Assembly (NCBI GenBank): GCA_023151255.1
Contig: JAKLJG010000002.1
Span: 277,784 to 340,478 of the forward strand
Length of the DNA stretch: 62,695 nucleotides
Source: Cyclobacteriaceae bacterium
GTDB lineage: Bacteria; Bacteroidota; Bacteroidia; Cytophagales; Cyclobacteriaceae
Direction of reading: 5' to 3'
Made by a program: the position numbers and the translations under genes. The notes beneath the pieces are model-generated. The model saw nothing but the letters and a program-made list of their open reading frames with translations. It made no database searches and was not told where the DNA came from. Of this stretch, positions 26,372-33,727 are shown piece by piece; positions within the stretch are counted from its first letter, which is position 1; each line of letters starts with the position of its first letter.

Positions 26372-26623
26372 TTAAGTTATCGTCATGCTGTCCATCCGGA
26401 TGATGTGCCGACTGGCAGTAAACGGATCATCGTTGTAAAAACCCGAAAGAATCCGATGGGCGATCTGCTCGATGATTAGCTCCTGATCGGTTTTTCCTTC
26501 TTTGCCACGCCAGTAAATCCGGTTGGGGTGCCGCTTCATGTCTTCCACGTAAGCTTTGGCCCGGTTAAACTGTTCATCGGTATAGGTAATCGTGAAACAG
26601 GTGCGTACGTTTTGTGTTTCCAT
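26372..26623 (-). CDS. Small conserved-looking protein of unknown function
   Basis: The 83-residue product (beginning METQNVRTCFTITYTDEQF) has mixed polar composition, a probable helix around YTDEQFNRAKAYVEDMKRHPN and an IEQIAHRILSGFYNDDP segment. It has no signal peptide or membrane helix. It ends 3 bp from the stop of the LexA-like gene, converging on it. I do not recognise a family. Its fit into the gap and normal codon use support it as a real gene, but proximity to the SOS-like pair does not prove a DNA-repair role. Confidence 0.6.
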   Translation of the reverse strand: METQNVRTCFTITYTDEQFNRAKAYVEDMKRHPNRIYWRGKEGKTDQELIIEQIAHRILSGFYNDDPFTASRHIIRMDSMTIT

Positions 26624-26686
26624 AGCGGTTTAGCGTTTACAATTGAAGTGCCAGTAAAAAACGTTGAAATATTAATTAAAAATATA

Positions 26687-26719
26687 AACCCGGTGCAACG
26701 GGTTGCCCGCTGGCGGGCA
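26687..26719. repeat. Two adjacent hairpins in an intergenic region
   Basis: AACCCG (26687-26692) pairs with CGGGTT (26699-26704), and the next bases form GCCCGC-TG-GCGGGC (26705-26718), a perfect 14-bp palindrome. They lie between the divergent 83-residue gene and the O-methyltransferase gene, with no T-tract. They may be a dispersed palindromic repeat or an RNA structure in the 5' leader. Confidence 0.55.
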
Positions 26720-26782
26720 TTGATGTTCGCAGTTGGGACGGCTCAAGTAAACCAAGTAATTTTATTGGCTTAATCGTAATCT

Positions 26783-27424
26783 ATGGAAATCATTAATCCG
26801 TACATAAGCCGCTATGCCGAAGAGCACACTTCGCCTGAAAATCCGTTGTTAAAAAAAATCAATCGTGATACACATGCGCAGGTATTAATGCCCCGCATGC
26901 TTTCGGGTCATTTACAGGGCAGGTTGCTTGCAATGATTAGTCACATGGTTAAGCCAAAAGCTATTTTGGAAGTGGGTACTTATACAGGCTATTCGGCCAT
27001 TTGCCTGGCCGAAGGATTGAGGGAAGGAGGTACGTTGGTTACGATTGACAATAACGAGGAATTGGAAGAACGAGTGCGAAGCTATTTCAGGCAGGCCGGA
27101 CTTGAACAAATAATTGATTACCGGATTGGTAACGCTCTGGAAATAATCCCCACGCTGGCGGGCCCGTTTGATTTGGTTTTTATTGATGCCGATAAAGAAA
27201 ATTACATACGCTATTACGATTTGGTTGTCAATATCGTACCTTTGGGAGGTTATATTCTGGCTGACAACGTGTTGTGGAGCGGCAAGGTGCTTGATACCAA
27301 ACCCGACAAAGACACTAAGGCCATCCAGGATTTTAACCGGAAGATTCAGAACGATGAGCGGGTGGAGAATGTGTTGCTTCCGGTGCGCGATGGAATAATG
27401 ATTGTTAGGAAGATTAAGTCGTAA
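26783..27424 (+). CDS. Class I SAM-dependent O-methyltransferase (catechol/caffeoyl-CoA type)
   Basis: The 213-residue protein carries the SAM-binding motif ILEVGTYTGYSAICLAEGL (about residues 62-80), the acidic adenosine-binding residue after GTLVTIDNNEE, and the divalent-metal motif FDLVFIDADKENYIRYYD (about 126-145), followed by GGYILADNVLW. These are the marks of the catechol and caffeoyl-CoA O-methyltransferase family, which methylates hydroxyl groups of small molecules and tRNA hydroxyuridine (TrmR). The substrate cannot be decided. It is a single gene between a hairpin-rich leader and the lytic transglycosylase gene 42 bp away. Confidence 0.9.
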   Translation: MEIINPYISRYAEEHTSPENPLLKKINRDTHAQVLMPRMLSGHLQGRLLAMISHMVKPKAILEVGTYTGYSAICLAEGLREGGTLVTIDNNEELEERVRSYFRQAGLEQIIDYRIGNALEIIPTLAGPFDLVFIDADKENYIRYYDLVVNIVPLGGYILADNVLWSGKVLDTKPDKDTKAIQDFNRKIQNDERVENVLLPVRDGIMIVRKIKS

Positions 27425-27466
27425 TACGGCTACCAATTTTTTTTTGGCTGATTATTTTTTAAACGC

Positions 27467-29224
27467 ATGATCCGATTAACAGCCTTTTTTAGTTTGCTTG
27501 TACCTGTTTTTTCAACAGCCCAAAGTCCGCAGGTGCCGCACAAAATGCAAGTGGCCGGCATTACACTCAGCATCCGTGATGATGCCCGGAGGGAAATCCA
27601 GAAAGATGTGGATGCCCTTACCCAATACCCAAAGTACTTTGACATAAAAGTTGATCGGGCAAAAACTTACTTCCCGATCATCGAACAGATTTTTAAAGAA
27701 GAGCGCGTGCCCGATGACTTTAAATACCTGGTGCTGCAGGAAAGTGCCCTGATTGCCGATGCCGTTTCGGTTAGCAATGCGGTGGGTTTTTGGCAATTCA
27801 AAGATTTTACAGCCATTGAAATGGGCCTGCGGGTTGATAACGAAGTGGATGAACGCATGAATATTGTTTCTTCAACCCGTGCGGCTGCCCAGTACTTAAA
27901 AAAGAATAACTATTATTTTAATAACTGGCTATACGCTCTGCAAGCTTACCAAATGGGAGCCGGTGCTGTACAGCGTGCCTATACCGATTATGAGAGCGGG
28001 GCCAAACACATGGAGATTACGAGCAACACGTATTGGTACATAAAAAAATTTCTGGCCCATAAAGTAGCCTTCGAAGGTTCGGTAATCGGTACGCCTGAAG
28101 TAAAACTGCTCACCTTTACCAACCATAGAAGAAAAACCCTGGGCGATATTGCCCGCGAAGTTGACATTAGCGAAGAAAAGCTGTCAGAATACAATAAATG
28201 GGTCAGGAAGACTCACATTCCAGACGACCGCAGGTATGCAGTTATGATTCCGGTAGAGGATAAGGAGAAAACGGTTTATGCGGCTGTAACCAAAAACAAC
28301 GAGGCTGTACAGCAACCGCTACCAGGAACATCCAGGAAAATTGAGGCGCGCTCGGGTCATGCAGCCGCTAATGATGTAAAGGTTATAAACGGCATTCCGG
28401 CCATCAGGGCCGAAACCGGAGAAAATGCTGCGGCCGTAGCCAAGCGGGCTGGTATTGGGTTATCGGCTTTTCTTAAGTTTAATGATCTTTCCATCAGCGA
28501 TCCGTTGGTTGCCGGCACGTATTACTATACCCGGAAGAAAAAAAATCAAGGGGCGGTACCCCAACACCTTGCTCGTGCAGGTGAAACCCTCTGGTCAATC
28601 AGCCAGCAGTATGGTGTACAACTCAGACGGGTGAGAAAATTTAATCCCGGGGCGAGTCAAAACAGGTTGGCCGAAGGCATGGTAGTTAACCTTACTTCCA
28701 ACCCCATCCCAGGTCAAACGGCCATTGTAGTGCCGGTAGTTGAATTGAATACAGAAGAAACTTTTGGCTGGGTCACGGAATCAAAAGATAGAGTCGAAGT
28801 TTCTGTTGTGGAGAATTTAGCGGAAAATCAAGAGGCACCCGTTTTGAAGGAACCTGACCAGCTAACGGTAGATGATGGCGCGGTAACGCCACCGTTGCCA
28901 CATCAGCACGTAGTTGCAGCCGGTGAAACGCTGTACGGAATTGCCAAAAAATACACGATAGGAGTTATGGATTTGGCGAAATGGAATAACCTGAACCTGG
29001 AGCAGGGAATTAAACCCGGGCAGGTGTTGAGCATCCGTAAGCCCGAAGAAAATGCTCCTTCGTCTGAAGGATTTATTATTTATGAAGTAAAATCAACTGA
29101 CACGTTGTACAGCGTGGCCCGCCAGCACGGTGTAACTATTAAGCAACTCATGGATTGGAATGGTAAAACCGATTTTACTCTTTCGGCCGGTGAGAAACTT
29201 AAAATTCAGCGCCAGCAGCGGTAA
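27467..29224 (+). CDS. MltD-like lytic transglycosylase with LysM repeats
   Basis: The 585-residue protein has a short signal peptide (about 1-18), an SLT lysozyme-like domain (about 60-200) with the catalytic Glu in LVLQESALIADAVS and the motif AVGFWQFKDFTAIEMGL, and several LysM-type modules spread over the second half (ARAGETLWSISQQYGVQ, AAGETLYGIAKKY and STDTLYSVARQHGV). It cleaves peptidoglycan with formation of 1,6-anhydromuramic ends and is held on the sacculus by LysM. The length exceeds typical MltD (about 450) because of additional linker between the modules. Confidence 0.92.
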   Translation: MIRLTAFFSLLVPVFSTAQSPQVPHKMQVAGITLSIRDDARREIQKDVDALTQYPKYFDIKVDRAKTYFPIIEQIFKEERVPDDFKYLVLQESALIADAVSVSNAVGFWQFKDFTAIEMGLRVDNEVDERMNIVSSTRAAAQYLKKNNYYFNNWLYALQAYQMGAGAVQRAYTDYESGAKHMEITSNTYWYIKKFLAHKVAFEGSVIGTPEVKLLTFTNHRRKTLGDIAREVDISEEKLSEYNKWVRKTHIPDDRRYAVMIPVEDKEKTVYAAVTKNNEAVQQPLPGTSRKIEARSGHAAANDVKVINGIPAIRAETGENAAAVAKRAGIGLSAFLKFNDLSISDPLVAGTYYYTRKKKNQGAVPQHLARAGETLWSISQQYGVQLRRVRKFNPGASQNRLAEGMVVNLTSNPIPGQTAIVVPVVELNTEETFGWVTESKDRVEVSVVENLAENQEAPVLKEPDQLTVDDGAVTPPLPHQHVVAAGETLYGIAKKYTIGVMDLAKWNNLNLEQGIKPGQVLSIRKPEENAPSSEGFIIYEVKSTDTLYSVARQHGVTIKQLMDWNGKTDFTLSAGEKLKIQRQQR

Positions 29225-29302
29225 ATTTTACGAATATTCCCCGAATATTACTTAAGTGGTTGTTTTTGTTTTTGCTGCAGTATCAATTTGAGTAAAAAGG
29301 AA

Positions 29303-29310
29303 TAATTTTG
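29303..29310 (+). promoter_or_regulatory. -7 promoter element upstream of the response regulator
   Basis: TAATTTTG matches TAnnTTTG and lies 37 nt before the response-regulator start. No convincing -33 element with the right spacing was found. Confidence 0.35.
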
Positions 29311-29347
29311 AGCTCCTTATTTAAAGGGTATTTAAGTTTCTTTTAGC

Positions 29348-29767
29348 ATGTATACGCAAACGGTTACAAAGTCTGTGGATCTGGTGATGTTAGTAGATGA
29401 CAACGAAACCGATAATTTTATCAGCAAGCGAATTATTGAAATAACGCAATTCTCCAAACGGGTAGAGGTAAAAAATTCGGGTAAAGCTGCGCTTGAATAC
29501 ATTAAAGAAAATGAGAAAAATCCGGAAAATATTCCTTCACTAATTTTTCTTGACATCAATATGCCCATTGTGGATGGGTTTGTTTTTTTATATGAGTTTG
29601 AAAAATTCAGCGAGTTGGTGCGCAATAAGTGCAAGGTAATTATTCTCTCAAGTTCGGATAACAAGCGGGATATCGATAAGATTATCAATAACAACCACGT
29701 GATAAAGTTCATTACCAAACCCCTTACCGAAGTTTCGCTCGAAGAAATTAAGTTAAACAATATTTAA
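29348..29767 (+). CDS. Single-domain response regulator (CheY-like)
   Basis: The 139-residue product is a stand-alone receiver domain. It has the acidic pair in VMLVDDNETDN, the phospho-acceptor Asp in LIFLDINMPIVDGF, the conserved Ser in VIILSSSDN and the Lys in KFITKPL. There is no output domain, so it should act through partner contacts, and no histidine kinase lies next to it. The DHp-like protein at 53105-54625 is too distant to assume pairing. A hairpin follows it and precedes the DUF3078 gene. Confidence 0.9.
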   Translation: MYTQTVTKSVDLVMLVDDNETDNFISKRIIEITQFSKRVEVKNSGKAALEYIKENEKNPENIPSLIFLDINMPIVDGFVFLYEFEKFSELVRNKCKVIILSSSDNKRDIDKIINNNHVIKFITKPLTEVSLEEIKLNNI

Positions 29768-29792
29768 ACCCTCTTTTCTTTTTGCCTGATTT

Positions 29793-29821
29793 GAGGTTAT
29801 TTTCAAAAAAAAAATAACCTC
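29793..29821 (+). promoter_or_regulatory. Hairpin abutting the start codon of the DUF3078 gene
   Basis: GAGGTTATTTT (29793-29803) and AAAATAACCTC (29811-29821) form a perfect 11-bp stem with a 7-nt A-rich loop, and the next base is the A of the start codon at 29822. No T-tract follows, so it is not a typical terminator for the upstream gene. It could control translation initiation. Confidence 0.55.
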
Positions 29822-30730
29822 ATGAAAATTAAAAATATCGCCTGCCTTTGGCTGATTGTTTTGTTGGGCACTGGCCTTAGCCGGGCACAGATTATTAAGC
29901 CCGACACCACCTCCAACTGGAAAAAGAAATTTATTTCAGGTTTAAATCTTAACCAGGCATCCTTCTCATCGAACTGGAAAGGAGGCGGGGTAAATTCCAT
30001 TGGCTTAAATGCATTAGTTAACTACAAAGCCAACTACCGTAAAAACAAAACCTCGTGGGATAACGAACTGGACTTTCTTTATGGTTTTGTAAATAACGAA
30101 GGGCAGGGGTTTCGGAAAACCATTGATCGCATATTTTTAGACAGTAAGTTTGGACACTCAATCAGCAGGAAACTGGATTTGTATACTTCCCTTAACTTCC
30201 TAAGCCAGTTTGCACCTGGCTATCGCTATGCTGAGGATAATTCGGCCAGTCTAATTTCTGATTTTTTAGCACCGGCATTTATTACCTCTTCGTGGGGCGC
30301 TGAGTATCATCCGGTGGATTTCTTTAAAGTACGGATTTCGCCCTTCTCACCACGGATTACCGTTCTGCAGGATAATAACGGAAGATTTGATGCGGTAAGT
30401 ACGACCAGCCCATACGGAGTAACAGTGGGCGAAAACACCCGAACAGAGTGGCTGGCCTTTCAGTTAATAGCCGACTTTAATAAAGAGATTGTCAAAAATA
30501 TCAATTTAAAATGGCGGTATATGGCCTTTGCAAACTACGAAACCCTGGAAGCAAAGACAATCGATCACCGGCTTGACCTGAACCTGACTGCTAAAGTGAA
30601 CAGGTTTATAAATGTAAACTTTGGTGTTATTGCCTTGTATGATTTTGACCAGGATGACGGACTTCAGTTAAGCCAGTTGTTTAACATCGGCTTCCTGTAT
30701 TCCTTCCAGAATTTCGAAGAAAAGAAATAG
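29822..30730 (+). CDS. DUF3078 family outer-membrane beta-barrel-like protein
   Basis: The 302-residue protein has a signal peptide (about 1-23) and alternating amphipathic strands typical of a beta-barrel. The N-terminal motif NWKKKFISGLNLNQASFSSNW, followed by KGGGVNSIGLNALVN, matches DUF3078, a Bacteroidota outer-membrane family of unknown role. The C-terminus ends in a strand (FNIGFLYSFQNFEEKK), close to the usual barrel-insertion signal. It is transcribed after a strong hairpin that touches its start codon, and converges on a small secreted protein gene with 3 bp between the stops. Confidence 0.85.
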   Translation: MKIKNIACLWLIVLLGTGLSRAQIIKPDTTSNWKKKFISGLNLNQASFSSNWKGGGVNSIGLNALVNYKANYRKNKTSWDNELDFLYGFVNNEGQGFRKTIDRIFLDSKFGHSISRKLDLYTSLNFLSQFAPGYRYAEDNSASLISDFLAPAFITSSWGAEYHPVDFFKVRISPFSPRITVLQDNNGRFDAVSTTSPYGVTVGENTRTEWLAFQLIADFNKEIVKNINLKWRYMAFANYETLEAKTIDHRLDLNLTAKVNRFINVNFGVIALYDFDQDDGLQLSQLFNIGFLYSFQNFEEKK

Positions 30731-30733
30731 TGG

Positions 30734-31120
30734 TCAGAACTGCATTTGCTTTTTAAAGTAGGTACGTTCGGCTTTCTCGCATAATGGAATGAATTTCTGG
30801 TAGAACTCTTTCCAGTCGGGTTGGTTGGTCAACCGGCATTCCGAAGGTTCCATTTCGCTGAAGGATTCATACTCAATTTCCAGGATTAATGTATAAGCAG
30901 GCCCGGAAACATCGGTAAGCAGCCGGGCATGAACATTTGGATCGCGTTGATGAACCCGTTGCAGGTACTCTTTCCACATTGGGATAGCTTCTTTGCTTGC
31001 TCCAAATTTCAAAGTGAGAACATTGCGTTCAACGTACATGGCGTTGCGGGTTGGTGGCGCCTGGGCCGCGACCTGCACTATGGCATAACCGGCAACTAAA
31101 ATAGTAAGGAATGATTTCAT
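30734..31120 (-). CDS. Small secreted protein, possible dimeric alpha/beta-barrel fold
   Basis: The 128-residue product begins with a signal peptide (about 1-19, ending AAQ). The mature part has the strand-helix-strand pattern NVLTLKFGASKEAIPMWKEYLQR and YTLILEIEYESFSEME, similar to NIPSNAP and antibiotic-monooxygenase-like (ABM) dimeric barrels, but no catalytic residues can be assigned. It is downstream of dnaX on the same strand with 36 bp between. Its start codon sits inside a small dyad (TCATATCC / GGATATGA, 31117-31143). Confidence 0.65.
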   Translation of the reverse strand: MKSFLTILVAGYAIVQVAAQAPPTRNAMYVERNVLTLKFGASKEAIPMWKEYLQRVHQRDPNVHARLLTDVSGPAYTLILEIEYESFSEMEPSECRLTNQPDWKEFYQKFIPLCEKAERTYFKKQMQF

Positions 31121-31156
31121 ATCCCATCCGGTTTAGGATATGAAGTTACAGCTCTT

Positions 31157-32838
31157 TCAGAAATCCGTCTCCAGGCCAAGCCGGTTTTTCAGTTCTTTTA
31201 AATGAGGGTTCTTTTTTTCGAGGTATTCAAATTTTTCCCGGTTGGTATACAGAATACCCTGCTCCTCAACGTTGCGCATCTCACCTGCTACCTGAATGTT
31301 CTGGTTACCAAGTTGCGTACGCAAATAGGTAACCAGGTCGCTGCGCAGGTTGTTCAGTAAAGTTTCCTGCACCGGATGATGGAGGGGTACAGTTACCTGC
31401 GCTCCGGTTATTTCAATTGGCTGGGTAAGCAAATGAAATTCTGCCTGGTATAACTTTTTAGTTTCAGCAAAGCGCATCCATGCGGCTTTTAGTTGATCGG
31501 CAGTAAATTCCTTGTTTTCGGTTTTTGATTCTGCCTGCAATGGTTTTTTTTCAGCCGATGCATCGCCATTACCCAATGCAGAATGAATGGTTGTGAGTTT
31601 GATGGTTTTGGAGGGTCGGTTGCCGGCCGGACCGTTTGCTTTTTTAATTGCAGGTTGCTGCGGGGGCGGTGTGGCAGCAGGTTCGCTGGGTTTGCTTTCC
31701 GAAACAGACTCCTCAATTACAGGGTGTGGGGCGTTAGTACTTTTTTTTTTGGGCTTTCGCCCGATTCGAGTGTACTTAAATCTAAAATGGACTGTACGTG
31801 AGCCATTTTCATCAGGGCCAGTTCAACCGACAGCCGCTGGTTTTTGCTCATCTTATAATTAATGTCGCATTGGCTGGCAATACTTAGCCACGACAACAGC
31901 AACGAGGGAGAAGTTTCTTTAGCCTGTTTAATGTACTTGTTCTTAACACTTTCAGGTACTTCCATCAGTTGTACGGTGCGGGCATCCTGTGCGACCAGCA
32001 GGTTTCTGAAGTGCTCGCTTAAACCGACAATAAAATTTTGGCCGTCAAACCCGTGGCGGAGAATTTCATCGAAGATGAGCAGGGAGGTACTGTGGTTCTG
32101 GCTTAACAGGCCGTCAACAACCTTAAAATAGTAGTCGTAATCAAGAATGTGCAGGTTGTTGATAACATCGCTGAAGGTAATGCCCTTGCCCGAAGAATAC
32201 GTCACCATCAAATCAAAAATGGAGAGTGCATCGCGTAAGGCGCCATCGGCTTTCTGGGCAATCAGGTGCAGGGCTTCTTCTTCAGCCGGAATGGCTTCCC
32301 GGTCGGCCACTTTTTTCAGGTGGCGGGCAATGTCGGCAATCTGGATCCGGTTGAAGTCAAAGATCTGGCACCGCGACAGGATGGTGGGGATGACTTTGTG
32401 CTTTTCGGTAGTTGCCAGGATAAAAATAGCATGCGAAGGAGGCTCTTCCAGTGTTTTTAAAAAAGCATTGAAAGCCTGGTTGGAGAGCATGTGCACCTCA
32501 TCAATGATATACACTTTGTATTTGCCGAACTGCGGAGGGTAGCGCACTTGGTCTATCAGGTTACGAATGTCTTCCACCGAGTTATTGGAAGCAGCATCCA
32601 GTTCGAAAATATTGAGTGAATTGAGCTCGGTTTTTTCTTCAAAGCCGTTAATGAGGCGAGCCACAATGCGGGCGCAGGTGGTTTTACCAACCCCGCGCGG
32701 GCCGCAGAACAGCAAGGCCTGGGCAAGTTTGTTCGAGTCGATGGCGTTTTTGAGTGTGGTGGTGATGTGCTCCTGACCCACCACCTCGTCAAAACCGGTG
32801 GGCCGGTATTTACGTGCCGATACCACAAAATTATCCAT
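31157..32838 (-). CDS. dnaX: DNA polymerase III tau subunit (full length, requires -1 frameshift or slippage)
   Basis: DnaX is the clamp-loader ATPase. The N-terminal part has Walker A GPRGVGKTTCARIVARL, the DEVHMLS box and the sensor segment LATTEKHKVIPTILSRCQ; a zinc-finger insertion is not evident. The 0-frame ends with PKKKVLTPHTL and stop at 31717 (373 residues, gamma form). At the A10 run (31741-31750) a -1 shift opens a frame with no stops down to 31157: a Pro-rich linker (SEPAATPPPQQPA) and a C-terminal tau-specific domain with LKAAWMRFAETKKLYQAEF. The predicted tau is about 560 residues, the normal Bacteroidota length. A GGGC-GAAA-GCCC hairpin lies directly before the A run. A homopolymer sequencing error is the alternative explanation. 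Confidence 0.85.
31717..32838 (-). CDS. dnaX: DNA polymerase III gamma subunit (0-frame product)
   Basis: Reading without a shift gives 373 residues: the complete AAA+ ATPase (domains I-II) and the collar domain III, with a seven-residue tail after the KKK encoded by the A10 run. This is the size expected of a gamma form. In the clamp loader, gamma and tau share the ATPase part and only tau binds DnaB and the polymerase core. The start is ATG 32836-32838. The ssrA gene is divergent upstream. Confidence 0.85.
   Translation of the reverse strand: MDNFVVSARKYRPTGFDEVVGQEHITTTLKNAIDSNKLAQALLFCGPRGVGKTTCARIVARLINGFEEKTELNSLNIFELDAASNNSVEDIRNLIDQVRYPPQFGKYKVYIIDEVHMLSNQAFNAFLKTLEEPPSHAIFILATTEKHKVIPTILSRCQIFDFNRIQIADIARHLKKVADREAIPAEEEALHLIAQKADGALRDALSIFDLMVTYSSGKGITFSDVINNLHILDYDYYFKVVDGLLSQNHSTSLLIFDEILRHGFDGQNFIVGLSEHFRNLLVAQDARTVQLMEVPESVKNKYIKQAKETSPSLLLSWLSIASQCDINYKMSKNQRLSVELALMKMAHVQSILDLSTLESGESPKKKVLTPHTL
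31741..31762 (-). promoter_or_regulatory. dnaX frameshift/transcriptional slippage site with stimulatory hairpin
   Basis: In the coding strand the hairpin GGGC-GAAA-GCCC (31751-31762) is followed at once by ten A residues (31741-31750), read as CCA AAA AAA AAA G. This contains in-frame A AAA AAA heptamers for ribosomal -1 slippage. A long A run after a stem-loop is also the signature of RNA-polymerase slippage. Confidence 0.7.
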
Positions 32839-32911
32839 GCGGTGGCAAGATAGAACGCGGCCGACAATTATCCATACATAATCTGCATCCGGGTGTGAAC
32901 CTTTTTCGGTC

Positions 32912-32919
32912 TATATTTG
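32912..32919 (+). promoter_or_regulatory. Possible -7 element of ssrA
   Basis: TATATTTG matches TAnnTTTG exactly. It ends 52 nt before the mature tmRNA 5' end, so it would imply a 5' precursor. No clear -33 element is visible. Confidence 0.35.
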
Positions 32920-32971
32920 TAACAGATCTGCAATTGCAATAAGCCAATTGCCTGACGTTGTTTGAATTACT

Positions 32972-33359
32972 GGGGCCGACCGGTTTTGACAGGCTGTGTG
33001 AAGCCGGATGCAGCATGCAGGCTCATGGGGTGAGAGCCTTAACAGATAACTCCAAACCATACGTGGCGAGAATACTTACGCCATGGCTGCTTAATCTGAC
33101 GGTACGTTAGGTTAGCTTATGGCGCGTCAGACGCGCCAGGCCATCATCGCTCAGCGCTTTTGTTTTGCAGGTGCTGGTATAGCGGTGTCGTTCAGCAAAA
33201 CCGCTCCGTGCGATGTCGCTAAGCACGGCTAAGACAAGCGGCTACGGAGTAGCTCAGGTGGTTGCCTGCCTTGCCACTCCCGACAAGTAAAGGTAACTAA
33301 GCATGTAGAACGTTCGGGGTCATCTTCTCTGGACCAGGGTTCGATTCCCTGCGGCTCCA
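32972..33359 (+). ncRNA. ssrA: Transfer-messenger RNA (tmRNA)
   Basis: The 5' end GGGGCCG pairs with CGGCTCC at the 3' end to form the alanyl acceptor stem, and the T-arm CAGGG-TTCGATT-CCCTG is intact near the 3' end. The conserved region AACTCCAAACCATACGTGGC precedes the tag reading frame at 33065-33094 (GGC GAG AAT ACT TAC GCC ATG GCT GCT TAA), which encodes GENTYAMAA. The 3' CCA is not encoded. A T-tract follows immediately. tmRNA rescues stalled ribosomes and marks the nascent chain for proteolysis. Its length (388 nt) is normal. Confidence 0.95.
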
Positions 33360-33364
33360 CTTTT

Positions 33365-33727
33365 TTATTTCCTGGATTTGCTCACCTCCACACTTGCCCG
33401 TTTGCACTTGCCGCCAATCGGTGGGTTAACTTTCGAGATCTTTAGCGAGACCTCGGTTACGGAGGGCAGTTGTTGAAAAATGGTATCAATGATTTTGCCG
33501 GCAATGCTTTCCAGCAGGTGTGAGGGTTTTTCCATTTCGTCCTTAACAATCCTGAAGAGGGTTTCGTAATTCACGGCTTGACTAAGATCATCGGTTTGGG
33601 CGGCTTTGGCTAAATCCGTCTCAACGGAGATATCCACTTCAAACCAGTTGCCCGATTCACGCTCGTGCGGGTAAACGCCATGAAAGGCATGAAACTCCAA
33701 CCCTTCAAGCGCAATGCGTCCGGTCAT
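33365..33727 (-). CDS. folB: Dihydroneopterin aldolase
   Basis: FolB converts dihydroneopterin to 6-hydroxymethyl-dihydropterin in folate synthesis. The 120-residue protein has the family start ALEGLEFHAFHGVYPHERE, the active-site region DLSQAVNYETLFRIV, the segment HLLESIAGKIID and the late SKVNPPIGGKCKRASVEV with its catalytic Lys. The start (ATG 33725-33727) overlaps the divIVA-like stop by 4 nt, so the two are translationally coupled. Other folate genes are not in this window. Confidence 0.93.
   Translation of the reverse strand: MTGRIALEGLEFHAFHGVYPHERESGNWFEVDISVETDLAKAAQTDDLSQAVNYETLFRIVKDEMEKPSHLLESIAGKIIDTIFQQLPSVTEVSLKISKVNPPIGGKCKRASVEVSKSRK

Noticed and set aside
26912-27436. Minus-strand frame of 174 codons over the O-methyltransferase gene
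   Set aside because: It lies fully antisense to recognised SAM and metal motifs and has no recognisable features.
29815-29830. Reading the hairpin before the DUF3078 gene as the response regulator's terminator
   Set aside because: No T-tract follows the stem on the plus strand; the next bases are the start codon. Kept as a regulatory candidate instead.
31157-31576. Treating the tau tail as an independent small gene
   Set aside because: The frame is open back to the dnaX A10 run and continues the DnaX domain order; no start signal is present.
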